A DNA stretch of 64,000 bases from Gilvirhabdus luticola (lineage in GTDB: Bacteria > Bacteroidota > Bacteroidia > Flavobacteriales > Flavobacteriaceae), in assembly GCF_032583975.1 (NCBI RefSeq), contig NZ_JAWHTF010000004.1. One strand, 5' to 3'. Below the pieces are notes generated by a model. That model did not search any database and had not been told where the DNA came from. It worked only from the letters and a program-made list of their open reading frames with translations. Shown piece by piece: positions 52,205 to 61,436 of this stretch. Made by a program: the position numbers and the translations under genes. How positions within the stretch are numbered: the stretch's first letter is position 1; each line of letters opens with the position of its first letter.

Positions 52205-52849
52205 TTATTTTATAGCATAGCCATAAATATGCGGCTTATTAATCAAATTAATTATTCCTTTACCTTCTTGCATATAATTTGAGTACTCAACTTTGGCAAA
52301 TCCTATTTGATTAATATGTGAGCCTATATCTCTTCCAGGATTGCAACCATCAGAATACCATTTCCATGGTGTAAAGGGTACAGTTTTTTGGACTAGTCTT
52401 CTTCCAAAATTATTTTTGTCAATAACATGTTCCAAAAATAAAAATTTACCATTAGGCATTAAAACACGGAAAATTTCTTTTAAAGACTGTTTAAGGTCAA
52501 CTACAGAGCATAATACTTCTGTGCTAATTACATAATCCACACTATTATCTGGTAGACTTATATTTTCGGAAGTACATTCAAGAAGACGTGCATTAATATT
52601 ATATTCATTGGCTTTTTCAAAAAGAAATTCGTGCATTGCTTGATTGGGCTCTATTCCAATCCATTCTATTCGTTAATCTTTTAAAAAAACAAAGTTGACT
52701 CCAGTTCCAGGACCAAGTTCAAGTACTTTACCATGAATATCATTAAAAAGTTCTGATTTCTTTGTTTTGTTGGTTTCAAAACTTTCATCATCATATTTTT
52801 TTAGAAATTCAGCAAAATTCTTCTTAAAATAACCAACCTTATTTTTCAT
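52205..52849 (-). pseudogene. Class I SAM methyltransferase interrupted by an in-frame TAA
   Basis: A 215-codon frame from ATG 52849 to the stop at 52205 has one internal TAA at 52675-52673 (codon 59). Motif I VLELGPGTGVNF (about 42-53) lies before the stop. Motif post I RIEWIGIEPNQAMHEF, VDYVISTEVLCSV and the FLFLEH segment lie after it, all in one frame. The part after the stop has an ATG at 52636, but that product would lack the SAM-binding loop. Before mutation it resembled small-molecule or lipid methyltransferases of the UbiE/Coq5 superfamily. A base error or readthrough is possible. Confidence 0.8.
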
Positions 52850-52905
52850 AATAATGATTAATTAATATTTACCTCATTAATTTACGAACTTTAAATGATT
52901 AAATC

Positions 52906-53334
52906 CTAGTTAGGCCAATGGTTCATAACATCCACTATGCCGCCCATTAAAGCTAAAGTAATAATCCAGTACACTAGATTAATAGCAATATTTTTGAATT
53001 TTTTTAGTTCGTACATGCCTCCAGTAACCAAAACAGGCATGATGATAAACAGACTTAAAACAAGTCCGTGGAAAGCTCCATGACCAAAAGTATCAAACTC
53101 ACCTTCTTGCCCAGCAGAATTATTGAAATTGGTTAGAAAAAAGGAAAGAATAAATGACATAACTAAAGAAATAGTAAACAGCAACACTCTGTTTTGTTTT
53201 TTAAAATCTTCTTCGGTCAAACCAATAGATTTCATCCAAACAGTTCCAAATATTTTAGGATGATAATAAATCATACCAACAATTGAAGGTGTTAACGTCG
53301 CAATAATTAGTGATAGCCAGTTGATTTGTTCCAT
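52906..53334 (-). CDS. DUF1761 membrane protein
   Basis: The product is 142 residues with four membrane helices. IIATLTPSIVGMIYYHPKIFGTVWMKSIGL at the N-terminus matches DUF1761. The function is unknown. It is divergent from the kelch gene. Confidence 0.83.
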   Translation of the reverse strand: MEQINWLSLIIATLTPSIVGMIYYHPKIFGTVWMKSIGLTEEDFKKQNRVLLFTISLVMSFILSFFLTNFNNSAGQEGEFDTFGHGAFHGLVLSLFIIMPVLVTGGMYELKKFKNIAINLVYWIITLALMGGIVDVMNHWPN

Positions 53335-53476
53335 GATTATAAATTTAAGTTAGTAAGCTAATTTAGAATTTTAATACCTTGAAATCAACTTAAGTTCTGT
53401 TAAATTATTCTTTATGAGTACTCTAGTCTTTGATTAATTATCTAATTTTAGATTAAGTCACCTTAAATTCCTAAAG

Positions 53477-54445
53477 ATGTTACAACACAAAAAAATTATA
53501 CTCATAATTTGCTTACAAATACCGTTAATAGTATCAGCATTTCAAGAAAAGATAAAAGAAAATAATCCTGGTAAACGTTGGGGACATGTGTTAATTTATG
53601 ACCAATTTAGAGACCAATTAGTACTCTTTGGTGGTACTAGGGAAAGAGGAATTTATCTTAATGATACTTGGATTTGGGATAATAAAAAATGGACTAAAAT
53701 AAATACTATAGGACCATCTGAAAGAGGCTTTTGTGCAGCAACATTCCATAAAGATAGAAATACTATTATTATACATGGTGGAAGAGGAAATGATCGTACT
53801 ACATATGGTGATACATGGGAATGGGATGGAAAAGAATGGAAACAGCTTGATGTAAAAAGTGGTTATATCGCAGATCATCATCAAATGGTTTATCTTAATG
53901 ATGAAAAACAAATTTTAGCTTATGGTGGTTGGAACGGAAAAGATGTTATTGGAGATACATGGTTTTGGAATGGGAAATGGGAAAAATCTAACGAGTCATC
54001 ACCTCCAAAACGGGCTTCTTTTGGTATGGCTTTTAATACATCCAATAATGCAGTCTATTTGTATGGAGGCTTATGGGTAAATGGACAGTATGCTGATATT
54101 TGGAAAAGAACAAAAGGAAAATGGCAGCCAATTGCTGAACCATATAGTAATTCCTCACTTGATCATCATATGTTGATTTATGATGAAAATCGAGATAATA
54201 TAATTGGGTTTGGAGGAAAAAATTATCGTCGTCAAATGCAGGGTAAAACATTTAAAATAGACAATCGGCAAATCGAAACACTTTCAGAAGAAGGGCCAAT
54301 AAATAGGCATAGTTTTGGGTTTACTTTTGCTAGTAAACAACAGATGGCCTATTTATATGGTGGAAAGAAATACCTAGGAGACGATCAAATTGCACTTGGT
54401 GATTTCTGGAAATGGGATGGAAAAACTTGGAATTTAATACAATAA
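53477..54445 (+). CDS. Secreted kelch-repeat protein
   Basis: The product is 322 residues with a signal peptide (about 1-22). About five kelch-like blades are visible, each ending in an aromatic motif: DTWIWDNKKW, DTWEWDGKEW, DTWFWNGKW, DIWKRTKGKW and GDFWKWDGKTW, with the preceding YGG or FGG strands. It folds as a beta propeller. No catalytic motif or sorting tail is visible. It is convergent with the CIA30 gene. Confidence 0.85.
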   Translation: MLQHKKIILIICLQIPLIVSAFQEKIKENNPGKRWGHVLIYDQFRDQLVLFGGTRERGIYLNDTWIWDNKKWTKINTIGPSERGFCAATFHKDRNTIIIHGGRGNDRTTYGDTWEWDGKEWKQLDVKSGYIADHHQMVYLNDEKQILAYGGWNGKDVIGDTWFWNGKWEKSNESSPPKRASFGMAFNTSNNAVYLYGGLWVNGQYADIWKRTKGKWQPIAEPYSNSSLDHHMLIYDENRDNIIGFGGKNYRRQMQGKTFKIDNRQIETLSEEGPINRHSFGFTFASKQQMAYLYGGKKYLGDDQIALGDFWKWDGKTWNLIQ

Positions 54446-54455
54446 CTAATGTTTT

Positions 54456-54986
54456 TTATTTGAACTCAATTTTATCAATTTCTAGTATAAAATTTTCTTC
54501 CTTTTTATTCCCTATTAAAAAAGCAATTTGCTCTACTTGAATTGATGGATAGTTTGGTTTATCAAGTTTTCTGCCACGAAATGAAGGATACATTTCTTTT
54601 AAATTAATCTCAACAGTTTGCCATTCTCCTGTGGTATCAAAATGAGAAATATAGGAAAAGTAATCACTAGTATTAGATTTTATTCTGAATTGATATTTTT
54701 TACCGTCACCTTTAACACGTATTATTGCCTTATTATAATTTCTTACATCTTTAGATTTAAAACTGTACATCACCATGGCAAAACCTCCATTGTTTTCTAA
54801 AGAAACATGACCTTCAAAGATACCATCTCCTGAATCATTGACATAAAATTTACTGTTGGAAATTCCACCCATGACATCATCATTAACAGTTCTCCAATGA
54901 CTTATATTAGAATCCTTTTGAAAGTCGAAAATTAGCATACTATTCATTATAAATATGAGATTGATTATTGTAGTAAAATATGTCAT
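54456..54986 (-). CDS. CIA30-family protein
   Basis: The product is 176 residues. An N-terminal hydrophobic stretch (TIINLIFIMNSMLIF) could be a weak signal or part of the fold; a start at the internal ATG encoding MLIFDFQKD is possible. The body, with WRTVNDDVMGGISNSKF, FEGHVSLENNGGFAMV and RVKGDGKKYQFRIKS, matches the CIA30 (NDUFAF1-like) jelly-roll fold. Bacterial members are of unknown function. Confidence 0.83.
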   Translation of the reverse strand: MTYFTTIINLIFIMNSMLIFDFQKDSNISHWRTVNDDVMGGISNSKFYVNDSGDGIFEGHVSLENNGGFAMVMYSFKSKDVRNYNKAIIRVKGDGKKYQFRIKSNTSDYFSYISHFDTTGEWQTVEINLKEMYPSFRGRKLDKPNYPSIQVEQIAFLIGNKKEENFILEIDKIEFK

Positions 54987-55042
54987 TTTTTTATATTATT
55001 TTGATTTCTTTAATAAATAGATCATAAAAATGATTAAAAAAT

Positions 55043-55093
55043 AAAGCATAATTAAATGTAATTTCTATTTCTAGTTATTTTTAATTATGCTTT
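55043..55093 (-). terminator. Long inverted repeat after the fasciclin gene
   Basis: AAAGCATAATTAAA (55043-55056) and TTTAATTATGCTTT (55080-55093) are perfect 14-bp arms with a 23-base centre. On the minus strand the hairpin is followed by ATTTTTTAATC, which suits a terminator for the fasciclin gene ending at 55158. The loop is long, so another role is possible. Confidence 0.5.
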
Positions 55094-55157
55094 CCGAGCA
55101 TTGAGTAGGTATGGTAAATTATATAATACCTTTAACGCTTGTTATATTGACTTTGTA

Positions 55158-56576
55158 TTAAGGTACTAATACCTGATTAATAGCATGAATTACACCATTC
55201 GTTGCTTGTACATTTGGAATAATGACTTCAGAGTCATTAATAAATACACCTGAATCTAAATTAACGTTTATGTCAGAACCATTTAAAGTTGGTACTGGTC
55301 CGTTAGATAGATCTGACGAGTAAACACGTCCGTTTACTACATGATACAATAATACACTTGTTAGGAAATCAATTTCCTCTGGTGTATCAAAATCATCTAA
55401 AGAATCGAACCCTTCAAGCGCAGCTAACAATGTAATGAAAGCATCGTTTGTAGGTGCAAAAACTGTGAAAGGACCTCCATTCATTAAAGTGTCAGCCAAA
55501 CCAGCTTTGGTAGCAGCTTCAAGTAAAATTGAAAATTCAGGAGCAAAACTACTTGCAACGCCAACTAAATTCATTGTAGGTGGAAACAATACTGTGTCAA
55601 TCACATGTACTACACCATTAGTTGCTTGAATGTTTGCTGCTATAACATTAGCATCATCAATCATTACACCAGAATCTAGACTAACATTTACCGCAGCACC
55701 ATTTAATGTAGGGACATATCCATTCATAAGATCAGGACTAAACACTTTACCGTCAACTACGTGATACAAGAGTACTTGGGTAAGAAGATCTACTGGGACC
55801 TCATTAACACTTGCAAATCCATTATCTGCTAAAAATATATCGAAGGCATTTTGATCTGGAGCAAATACAGTAAATGGACCACCATTTGCTAATACGTCTT
55901 GTAACTCTGCTCTTAAAACCGCCTGAACTAAAGATGAATCAATTCCAAAACTAGCAATAGCTAATTCAGTAATATTCATCATAGGAGGTAATAAAACTGT
56001 ATCAATGGCATGTATGACTCCGTTTCTCGCCATAATGTCGGCCACTATAACATTAGAATCATTAATCATAACACCAGCATCTAAATTTACCTCAACAGAA
56101 GCTCCATTAAGAGTAGGTACAAAACCATTAGAAAGATCTCCACTATAAACTACATCTCCAACAACATGATAAAGTAATATAGTTTTGAGGGTTTCTATGC
56201 CAAGTTCAGAAACAATATTTCTGTGATTTAATCCTATGGCTGCAAAAGCTTCATCACTTGGAGCGAAAACTGTCAATCTATTAGATGAAACCGTTCCAGC
56301 TAATCCAGTTTTTGCCAAAGCTACACTTAAGGTTTTAAACTTTGGTTTTGAACTTGCATTATTGGACTTGCTATTTGCAGTTCTGGCAGCAGTGTTATCA
56401 TCTTCACCGTATGATTCCAATACTTCAACAATAGATAATGCTTCTTTATCTATAGTAACTTGTTCAACTTCTTCTGTGCTACAAGAAGTTAAAATTAGGG
56501 TCGTAAACAAAACAATAAGAATGGATAAATTATTCAGTAGAGATGGGAAACTTACAGTACTTTTTTTTGCTTTCAT
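55158..56576 (-). CDS. Lipoprotein with three fasciclin (FAS1) domains
   Basis: The product is 472 residues. The lipoprotein signal ends LILTSC (Cys about 32). A Ser/Asn-rich linker is followed by three FAS1 domains (about 75-195, 205-330 and 335-472), each with FTVFAPxxxAF or LTVFAPSDEAF, LLYHVV, V-PTLNG and the closing NGVIHAIDTVLLPP or equivalent. FAS1 domains mediate adhesion. Upstream are an exact -7 box and two identical-spacing operator-like pairs, so its expression is probably tightly regulated. Confidence 0.9.
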   Translation of the reverse strand: MKAKKSTVSFPSLLNNLSILIVLFTTLILTSCSTEEVEQVTIDKEALSIVEVLESYGEDDNTAARTANSKSNNASSKPKFKTLSVALAKTGLAGTVSSNRLTVFAPSDEAFAAIGLNHRNIVSELGIETLKTILLYHVVGDVVYSGDLSNGFVPTLNGASVEVNLDAGVMINDSNVIVADIMARNGVIHAIDTVLLPPMMNITELAIASFGIDSSLVQAVLRAELQDVLANGGPFTVFAPDQNAFDIFLADNGFASVNEVPVDLLTQVLLYHVVDGKVFSPDLMNGYVPTLNGAAVNVSLDSGVMIDDANVIAANIQATNGVVHVIDTVLFPPTMNLVGVASSFAPEFSILLEAATKAGLADTLMNGGPFTVFAPTNDAFITLLAALEGFDSLDDFDTPEEIDFLTSVLLYHVVNGRVYSSDLSNGPVPTLNGSDINVNLDSGVFINDSEVIIPNVQATNGVIHAINQVLVP

Positions 56577-56598
56577 GATTATTGTTTTAAATTCACAA

Positions 56599-56606
56599 CA
56601 AACATA
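56599..56606 (-). promoter_or_regulatory. -7 promoter element of the fasciclin gene
   Basis: On the minus strand TATGTTTG matches TAnnTTTG exactly and lies 22 bases upstream of the ATG at 56576. No -33 TTG is at the expected distance. The first TTAGACA half-site sits seven bases further upstream, inside the spacer. Confidence 0.65.
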
Positions 56607-56613
56607 ATCAATT

Positions 56614-56705
56614 TGTCTAACTTTTAATATTATTTATTAGACATTTAGATAAAATGTACGATTTAATCGATATAATGTCTAATTTTTATATTTTTTAATT
56701 AGACA
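56614..56705. promoter_or_regulatory. Two TGTCTAA-N16-TTAGACA operator-like pairs
   Basis: TGTCTAA at 56614-56620 and TTAGACA at 56637-56643 form the first pair. TGTCTAA at 56676-56682 and TTAGACA at 56699-56705 form the second. Both have a 16-base centre and the pairs are offset by 62 bases, about six helical turns. They lie just upstream of the fasciclin promoter. Confidence 0.65.
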
Positions 56706-56793
56706 AAATGATTTTTAACGCTCATGTCGACATTGCTAAAATATATCCTAAAAGAAGAGTTTAAGTAACCTGGAGTTAAAGAATTTATATGGA

Positions 56794-57741
56794 TTAATTT
56801 ACCAAACGTTTAACAATCTCTTTGGTTGGAAGTATTTTTGTAGTATGTTGAATACTAGGACCAGCTACCCATACCGTTTTATAGGTTGCTTTTAATGCAG
56901 CCTTTTCTGTAGCCTTCATGCCTATTGAAAACCGAATCATCTTCACCCATTTTTTGAGTTTTCGGTTTTTATTAAGCAAATTTTCAATCCATGTCGCCTT
57001 TGTTCCTATTTTTTGTACATAAGGCGTATTAATCACTGTGCATGGTGTACCAGATATGCGTTCTGTTACAACGATATCTTTAGCTCCATAATCAACACAG
57101 GCTTGTTTATATTCTTCAGTAACATTGGCTTCAGTAGATGCAATAAAAGGACTACCGACAGAAACACCATCAGCTCCATATTTTAACATCTTGTCAACAT
57201 CTGCTTTAGTTCCAACGCCTCCAGCAGAAATTACTGGAATACTACAATTCGTTTTTAACAATTTAATTAACTCCTCTGGAGTCATACTACCTCTATGTCC
57301 ACCAGCTTCATTATTAACAGCAATAACAGCATCAGCTCCTAAATCTTCAACCTTATTAGCAAATTTTAAATCAACAACATCGCAAAACACTTTAATCCCA
57401 ACTTTATGTGCTTGATTAATAGTTTCTTCAGGACTACCTAGAGATGTAATAATAAAATCGCAACCTTCTTCACATAAAACCTCTAGTTGACCTTTATACT
57501 TAAAATTAGATTTATTAACGATTAAATTAAATCCAAATGAACCTCCTTCAGTTTTAGCAACTTTTAATTCTCTAATTGCTGCCCTTAATTCTTCAAGAGT
57601 CCTATAATTTAGTGCTGGAATACAACCTGCAATACCACTTTTCATAGCTTCCTTTACCATAGCTACATTGGAAACTAAAAACATAGGTGCTTGTATAATA
57701 GGATGTTTGATGTTTAATAATTGTGTAAGCTTAGTTTGCAT
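56794..57741 (-). CDS. Nitronate monooxygenase family flavoenzyme
   Basis: The product is 315 residues from ATG 57741 (MQTKLTQLLNIKHPIIQAPM). The longer frame to 57822 would start inside the dnaK terminator hairpin. It is a TIM barrel with FMN-binding segments. It has the substrate region NNEAGGHRG (with the family's catalytic His) and VISAGGVGTKADVDKMLKYGADGVSVGSPF. The family oxidises nitronates, and some members are enoyl reductases. It is cytoplasmic and follows dnaK on the same strand, with a terminator between. Confidence 0.87.
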   Translation of the reverse strand: MQTKLTQLLNIKHPIIQAPMFLVSNVAMVKEAMKSGIAGCIPALNYRTLEELRAAIRELKVAKTEGGSFGFNLIVNKSNFKYKGQLEVLCEEGCDFIITSLGSPEETINQAHKVGIKVFCDVVDLKFANKVEDLGADAVIAVNNEAGGHRGSMTPEELIKLLKTNCSIPVISAGGVGTKADVDKMLKYGADGVSVGSPFIASTEANVTEEYKQACVDYGAKDIVVTERISGTPCTVINTPYVQKIGTKATWIENLLNKNRKLKKWVKMIRFSIGMKATEKAALKATYKTVWVAGPSIQHTTKILPTKEIVKRLVN

Positions 57742-57802
57742 ATCAAAGAAGTTTTGGTAAATATAATAAATTAATATGCGTGCATAACAAATTGAAAGGC
57801 AT

Positions 57803-57830
57803 AAAAAAAGCGCAACCGACACGGTTGCGC
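57803..57830 (-). terminator. dnaK terminator
   Basis: GCGCAACCG (57810-57818) pairs with CGGTTGCGC (57822-57830) around ACA. On the minus strand a T7 tract follows (57803-57809). Confidence 0.88.
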
Positions 57831-57858
57831 TTTTCCACTACATTATTAATTAAATTGA

Positions 57859-59772
57859 TTACTTCACTTCTTCAAAGTCTACATCTTCTACATCACTGCT
57901 TTCACCAGTGCCTTGTCCATTTTGACTTGCAGTATAATCATTAGGCTCTGCTCCTGCTTGTTGAGCTTCGGCTTGTGCTTTGTACATTTCCTCACTAGCT
58001 ACTTTCCAAGCTTCGTTTATTTTCTCCAATGCTGGGTCTATAACTGCCACATTTTTAGTTTCGTAAGCTTTTTTCAATTCTTCAAGTGCTTCCTCAATGG
58101 GTTTCTTTTTATCATCAGATAATTTATCACCAAATTCTTTAAGCTGACTCTCCGTTTGGAAAATCATGGCATCTGCTGCATTTAATTTTTCAGCTTTTTC
58201 TTTTGCCAATCTATCAGCTTCAGCATTCGCTTCAGCATCAGCTTTCATCGTTTGAATTTCTTCTTCTGTTAATCCAGACGATGCTTCAATTCTGATATCT
58301 TGTGTTTTGTTTGTAGCTTTATCAGTTGCAGTTACATGAATAATTCCATTAGCATCAATATCAAAAGTCACTTCAATCTGTGGTGTACCACGTCTTGCTG
58401 GTGGAATACCATCTAAATGAAAACGGCCAATTGTTTTGTTATCAGCGGCCATCGGACGTTCACCTTGCAATACATGAATCTCTACTGAAGGCTGATTGTC
58501 TGCTGCAGTTGAGAAAATTTGTGATTTTTTTGTTGGAATTGTTGTATTGGCTTCAATGAGTTTTGTCATTACGTTGCCCATAGTTTCAATACCTAATGAT
58601 AAAGGTGTTACATCTAAAAGCAATACATCTTTAACATCTCCTGTTAAAACACCACCTTGTATACCAGCTCCAACGGCTACAACTTCATCAGGATTTACCC
58701 CTTTGCTTGGTTTCTTTCCGAAGAATTTTTCAACCGCTTCCTGAACCGCTGGAATACGTGTAGAACCACCAACCAAAATAATTTCGTCTATATCTTTTTT
58801 TGCAAGACCAGCAGCTTTCAATGCAGTTTCACAAGGTGCAATTGTACGTTTTACTAGATCATCTATCAATTGCTCAAACTTTGCTTTGGTTAGTGTTCTA
58901 ACCAAGTGTTTTGGTCCACTAGCCGTTGCGGTAATATATGGTAAATTGATTTCTGTTTGTGCTGATGAAGATAATTCTATTTTAGCTTTTTCAGCAGCTT
59001 CTTTTAATCGTTGTAAAGACATTGGGTCTTTACGTAAATCCATACCTTCTTCAGTATTAAATTCGTCTGCTAGCCAATTGATGATTTTTTCATCAACATC
59101 GTCTCCACCTAAATGTGTGTCACCATCAGTTGATAATACTTCAAAAACGCCATCTCCTAATTCTAGGATAGACACATCATGCGTACCACCACCAAAATCG
59201 AATACTACTATTTTTTGATCTTTACCTTTTTTGTCCAATCCATAAGCTAACGCTGCAGCGGTTGGTTCGTTAATAATTCTACGAACTTTTAAGCCTGCTA
59301 TCTCTCCAGCTTCCTTTGTAGCTTGACGTTGAGAGTCGTTAAAATAAGCTGGAACAGTAATTACTGCTTCGCTAACTGATGTCCCTAAATAGTCTTCGGC
59401 AGTTTTCTTCATTTTCTGAAGTACCATTGCCGATAATTCTTGAGGTGTGTACAAACGCCCATCAATATCTACTCTGGGTGTATCGTTATCTCCTTTTACT
59501 ACTTTATATGGTACGCGTTCTGCTTCTTTTTTAGATTCAGAATATTTGTTGCCCATAAAACGTTTGATAGAATAAACCGTTTTTGTTGGGTTTGTAACTG
59601 CCTGACGCTTTGCTGGATCACCAACCTTAATTTCGCCACCTTCTACAAAAGCAATTACAGATGGTGTTGTACGCTTACCTTCTGCGTTAGGTATTACAAC
59701 AGGCTCATTACCTTCCATAACAGAAACGCAAGAGTTTGTTGTTCCTAAATCGATTCCAATAATTTTACTCAT
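57859..59772 (-). CDS. dnaK: Molecular chaperone DnaK (Hsp70)
   Basis: The product is 637 residues from ATG 59772 (MSKIIGIDLGTTNSCVSVMEG). The 14 extra codons to 59814 are not used. The ATPase domain has the phosphate loops IGIDLGTTNS and VFDFGGGTHDVS and the VGGSTRIPAVQ segment. The substrate-binding domain begins DVTPLSLGIETMG, and the C-terminal lid ends with the EEVK-like tail VEDVDFEEVK. It folds proteins with DnaJ and GrpE, neither of which is in the window. The upstream region has a palindrome and -24/-12-like boxes. Confidence 0.97.
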   Translation of the reverse strand: MSKIIGIDLGTTNSCVSVMEGNEPVVIPNAEGKRTTPSVIAFVEGGEIKVGDPAKRQAVTNPTKTVYSIKRFMGNKYSESKKEAERVPYKVVKGDNDTPRVDIDGRLYTPQELSAMVLQKMKKTAEDYLGTSVSEAVITVPAYFNDSQRQATKEAGEIAGLKVRRIINEPTAAALAYGLDKKGKDQKIVVFDFGGGTHDVSILELGDGVFEVLSTDGDTHLGGDDVDEKIINWLADEFNTEEGMDLRKDPMSLQRLKEAAEKAKIELSSSAQTEINLPYITATASGPKHLVRTLTKAKFEQLIDDLVKRTIAPCETALKAAGLAKKDIDEIILVGGSTRIPAVQEAVEKFFGKKPSKGVNPDEVVAVGAGIQGGVLTGDVKDVLLLDVTPLSLGIETMGNVMTKLIEANTTIPTKKSQIFSTAADNQPSVEIHVLQGERPMAADNKTIGRFHLDGIPPARRGTPQIEVTFDIDANGIIHVTATDKATNKTQDIRIEASSGLTEEEIQTMKADAEANAEADRLAKEKAEKLNAADAMIFQTESQLKEFGDKLSDDKKKPIEEALEELKKAYETKNVAVIDPALEKINEAWKVASEEMYKAQAEAQQAGAEPNDYTASQNGQGTGESSDVEDVDFEEVK

Positions 59773-59822
59773 AATATATTCTTTACTGTGTTGAATGTTC
59801 TTTTTTAAATTCATAGACTGTT

Positions 59823-59865
59823 ATGTCAATGATTATGCCAACACAAATAAACTGACAAGCTGTCA
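59823..59865 (-). promoter_or_regulatory. dnaK upstream palindrome and -24/-12-like boxes
   Basis: TGACAAGCTGTCA (59853-59865) is a palindrome with 5-bp arms. On the minus strand, downstream of it are TTGGCAT (59841-59835) and TTGACAT (59829-59823), five bases apart. This spacing resembles a sigma-54 promoter (TTGGCAC-N5-TTGCAT), but the GC at -12 is GA. There is no TAnnTTTG here and no CIRCE element. Confidence 0.5.
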
Positions 59866-60003
59866 TTAATAACTGAACATTCTAATCTAATTCCTTATAT
59901 TTTAATTGTATTTTAAGATGTTTATTTAAAATTAACACTCTAATTTTTTAATATGAATTAATCGTGGTGAATTGTCTATTTTTACAATAATATCTAAATA
60001 ATT

Positions 60004-61428
60004 ATGGAGTGTATTTCTGTTTTTGATATGCTAAAGATTGGCGTTGGTCCTTCAAGCTCTCATACTCTTGGTCCTTGGAGAGCTTCAGAACGTTGGATAA
60101 AAGAATTAAAAGACAACAATAAATTTGATAAAGTTGAACAAATTACTGTTGATCTTTACGGGTCTTTATCGCTAACTGGAAAAGGACATGCAACAGATTA
60201 TGCCATCATGCTTGGCTTAAGTGGTGCAGATCCTGAAACTATTCTTACCGAAACTATTCCTCAAATCATTTCTGATATTAAGCAAAATAATGTCTTAAAG
60301 TTTAATAACGAAAAACCTATCATTTTTAATCCAAGTACAGACATTGTTTTTAACAAAAAATTCTTGCCCTTCCATGCCAATGCAATGAAATTTTCAGCAA
60401 CTATAAATGGCAGAAAATCAAATTCAATATTCTACTCTATAGGTGGTGGTTTTGTGGTTCAAGAAGAACGGAAAATTTCTAAAGCCAATAAAATAATTTT
60501 TTATTGCACATTTCCATATCCTGTTGAAACTGGTGCAGATCTTTTAAAATATTGCAACCAATTAGATAAATCAATATCTGAAGTAGTTTTAGAAAATGAA
60601 AAGTCCATAAGATCACTTGAAAGTATCAATTATGAATTACAACGTATTTGGGATACCATGTTAGAATGCATGTATATTGGTTGCCATTCAGAAGGTAATT
60701 TGCCTGGTGGCTTAAATGTAAGACGGCGAGCTTTTGATATGTATCAAAATTTAATAGGAAACTTACCTTATAATTCGCCACAAGAATGGTTGGTAACTAT
60801 TCGTCAAACTGAAGTAAAATTTAGACAGATATTAAAATGGGTAAGTTGTTTTGCCTTGTCTGTTAATGAGGTCAATGCTTCTCTAGGTCGTGTGGTTACG
60901 GCACCAACAAATGGAAGTGCTGGCGTTATTCCAGCTGTATTGATGTATTATTTAGTTATTGAAAATCATGAGGCAGACTTTGAACACGTCAAGAAGTTTT
61001 TATTAGTTGCAGGAGAAATTGGTAGTATCTTTAAAAAGGGAGCAACCATTAGTGCAGCGATGGGTGGCTGTCAAGCTGAAATTGGTGTTTCTTCGGCGAT
61101 GGCAGCAGCAGCACTTTGCGAGCTTCTCGGTGGAACTCCAGAACAAGTAGTAGTTGCGGCAGAAATCGCAATGGAACATCATTTGGGTTTAACATGCGAT
61201 CCAATCGGTGGATTGGTACAAATTCCTTGTATTGAACGAAATGCTATGGGTGCTATTAAAGCTATTAATGCTGCCGAATTAGCTTTAGATACAGATCCTA
61301 AAAATGTAAAAGTACCATTAGATAAAGTTGTTTCTACTATGTGGGAAACTGCAAAAGATATGCATACAAAATATAAAGAGACATCAGAAGGTGGATTGGC
61401 GATTGGTGTTTATCTTACTGATTGTTAA
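60004..61428 (+). CDS. sdaA: L-serine ammonia-lyase (single-chain, iron-sulfur)
   Basis: The enzyme deaminates L-serine to pyruvate with a 4Fe-4S cluster. The product is 474 residues, the fused single-chain form. The N-terminal beta domain has GPSSSHTLGPWRA (about 13-25). The alpha domain has TAPTNGSAGVIPAVLMYY, GGCQAEIGVSSAMAAAAL and CDPIGGLVQIPCIERNAMGA with cluster cysteines. A TATTTTTA element at 59977-59984, one base from consensus, may be its -7 box. Confidence 0.95.
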   Translation: MECISVFDMLKIGVGPSSSHTLGPWRASERWIKELKDNNKFDKVEQITVDLYGSLSLTGKGHATDYAIMLGLSGADPETILTETIPQIISDIKQNNVLKFNNEKPIIFNPSTDIVFNKKFLPFHANAMKFSATINGRKSNSIFYSIGGGFVVQEERKISKANKIIFYCTFPYPVETGADLLKYCNQLDKSISEVVLENEKSIRSLESINYELQRIWDTMLECMYIGCHSEGNLPGGLNVRRRAFDMYQNLIGNLPYNSPQEWLVTIRQTEVKFRQILKWVSCFALSVNEVNASLGRVVTAPTNGSAGVIPAVLMYYLVIENHEADFEHVKKFLLVAGEIGSIFKKGATISAAMGGCQAEIGVSSAMAAAALCELLGGTPEQVVVAAEIAMEHHLGLTCDPIGGLVQIPCIERNAMGAIKAINAAELALDTDPKNVKVPLDKVVSTMWETAKDMHTKYKETSEGGLAIGVYLTDC

Positions 61429-61436
61429 TTTACTTT

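Noticed and set aside
57742..57822. Longer N-terminus for the nitronate monooxygenase
   Set aside because: The extension starts inside the dnaK terminator hairpin, so it cannot be on a separate transcript; the conserved family start is at 57741.
58496..59748. Several plus-strand frames opposite dnaK
   Set aside because: They are mirror frames of a highly conserved gene and show no coding features of their own.
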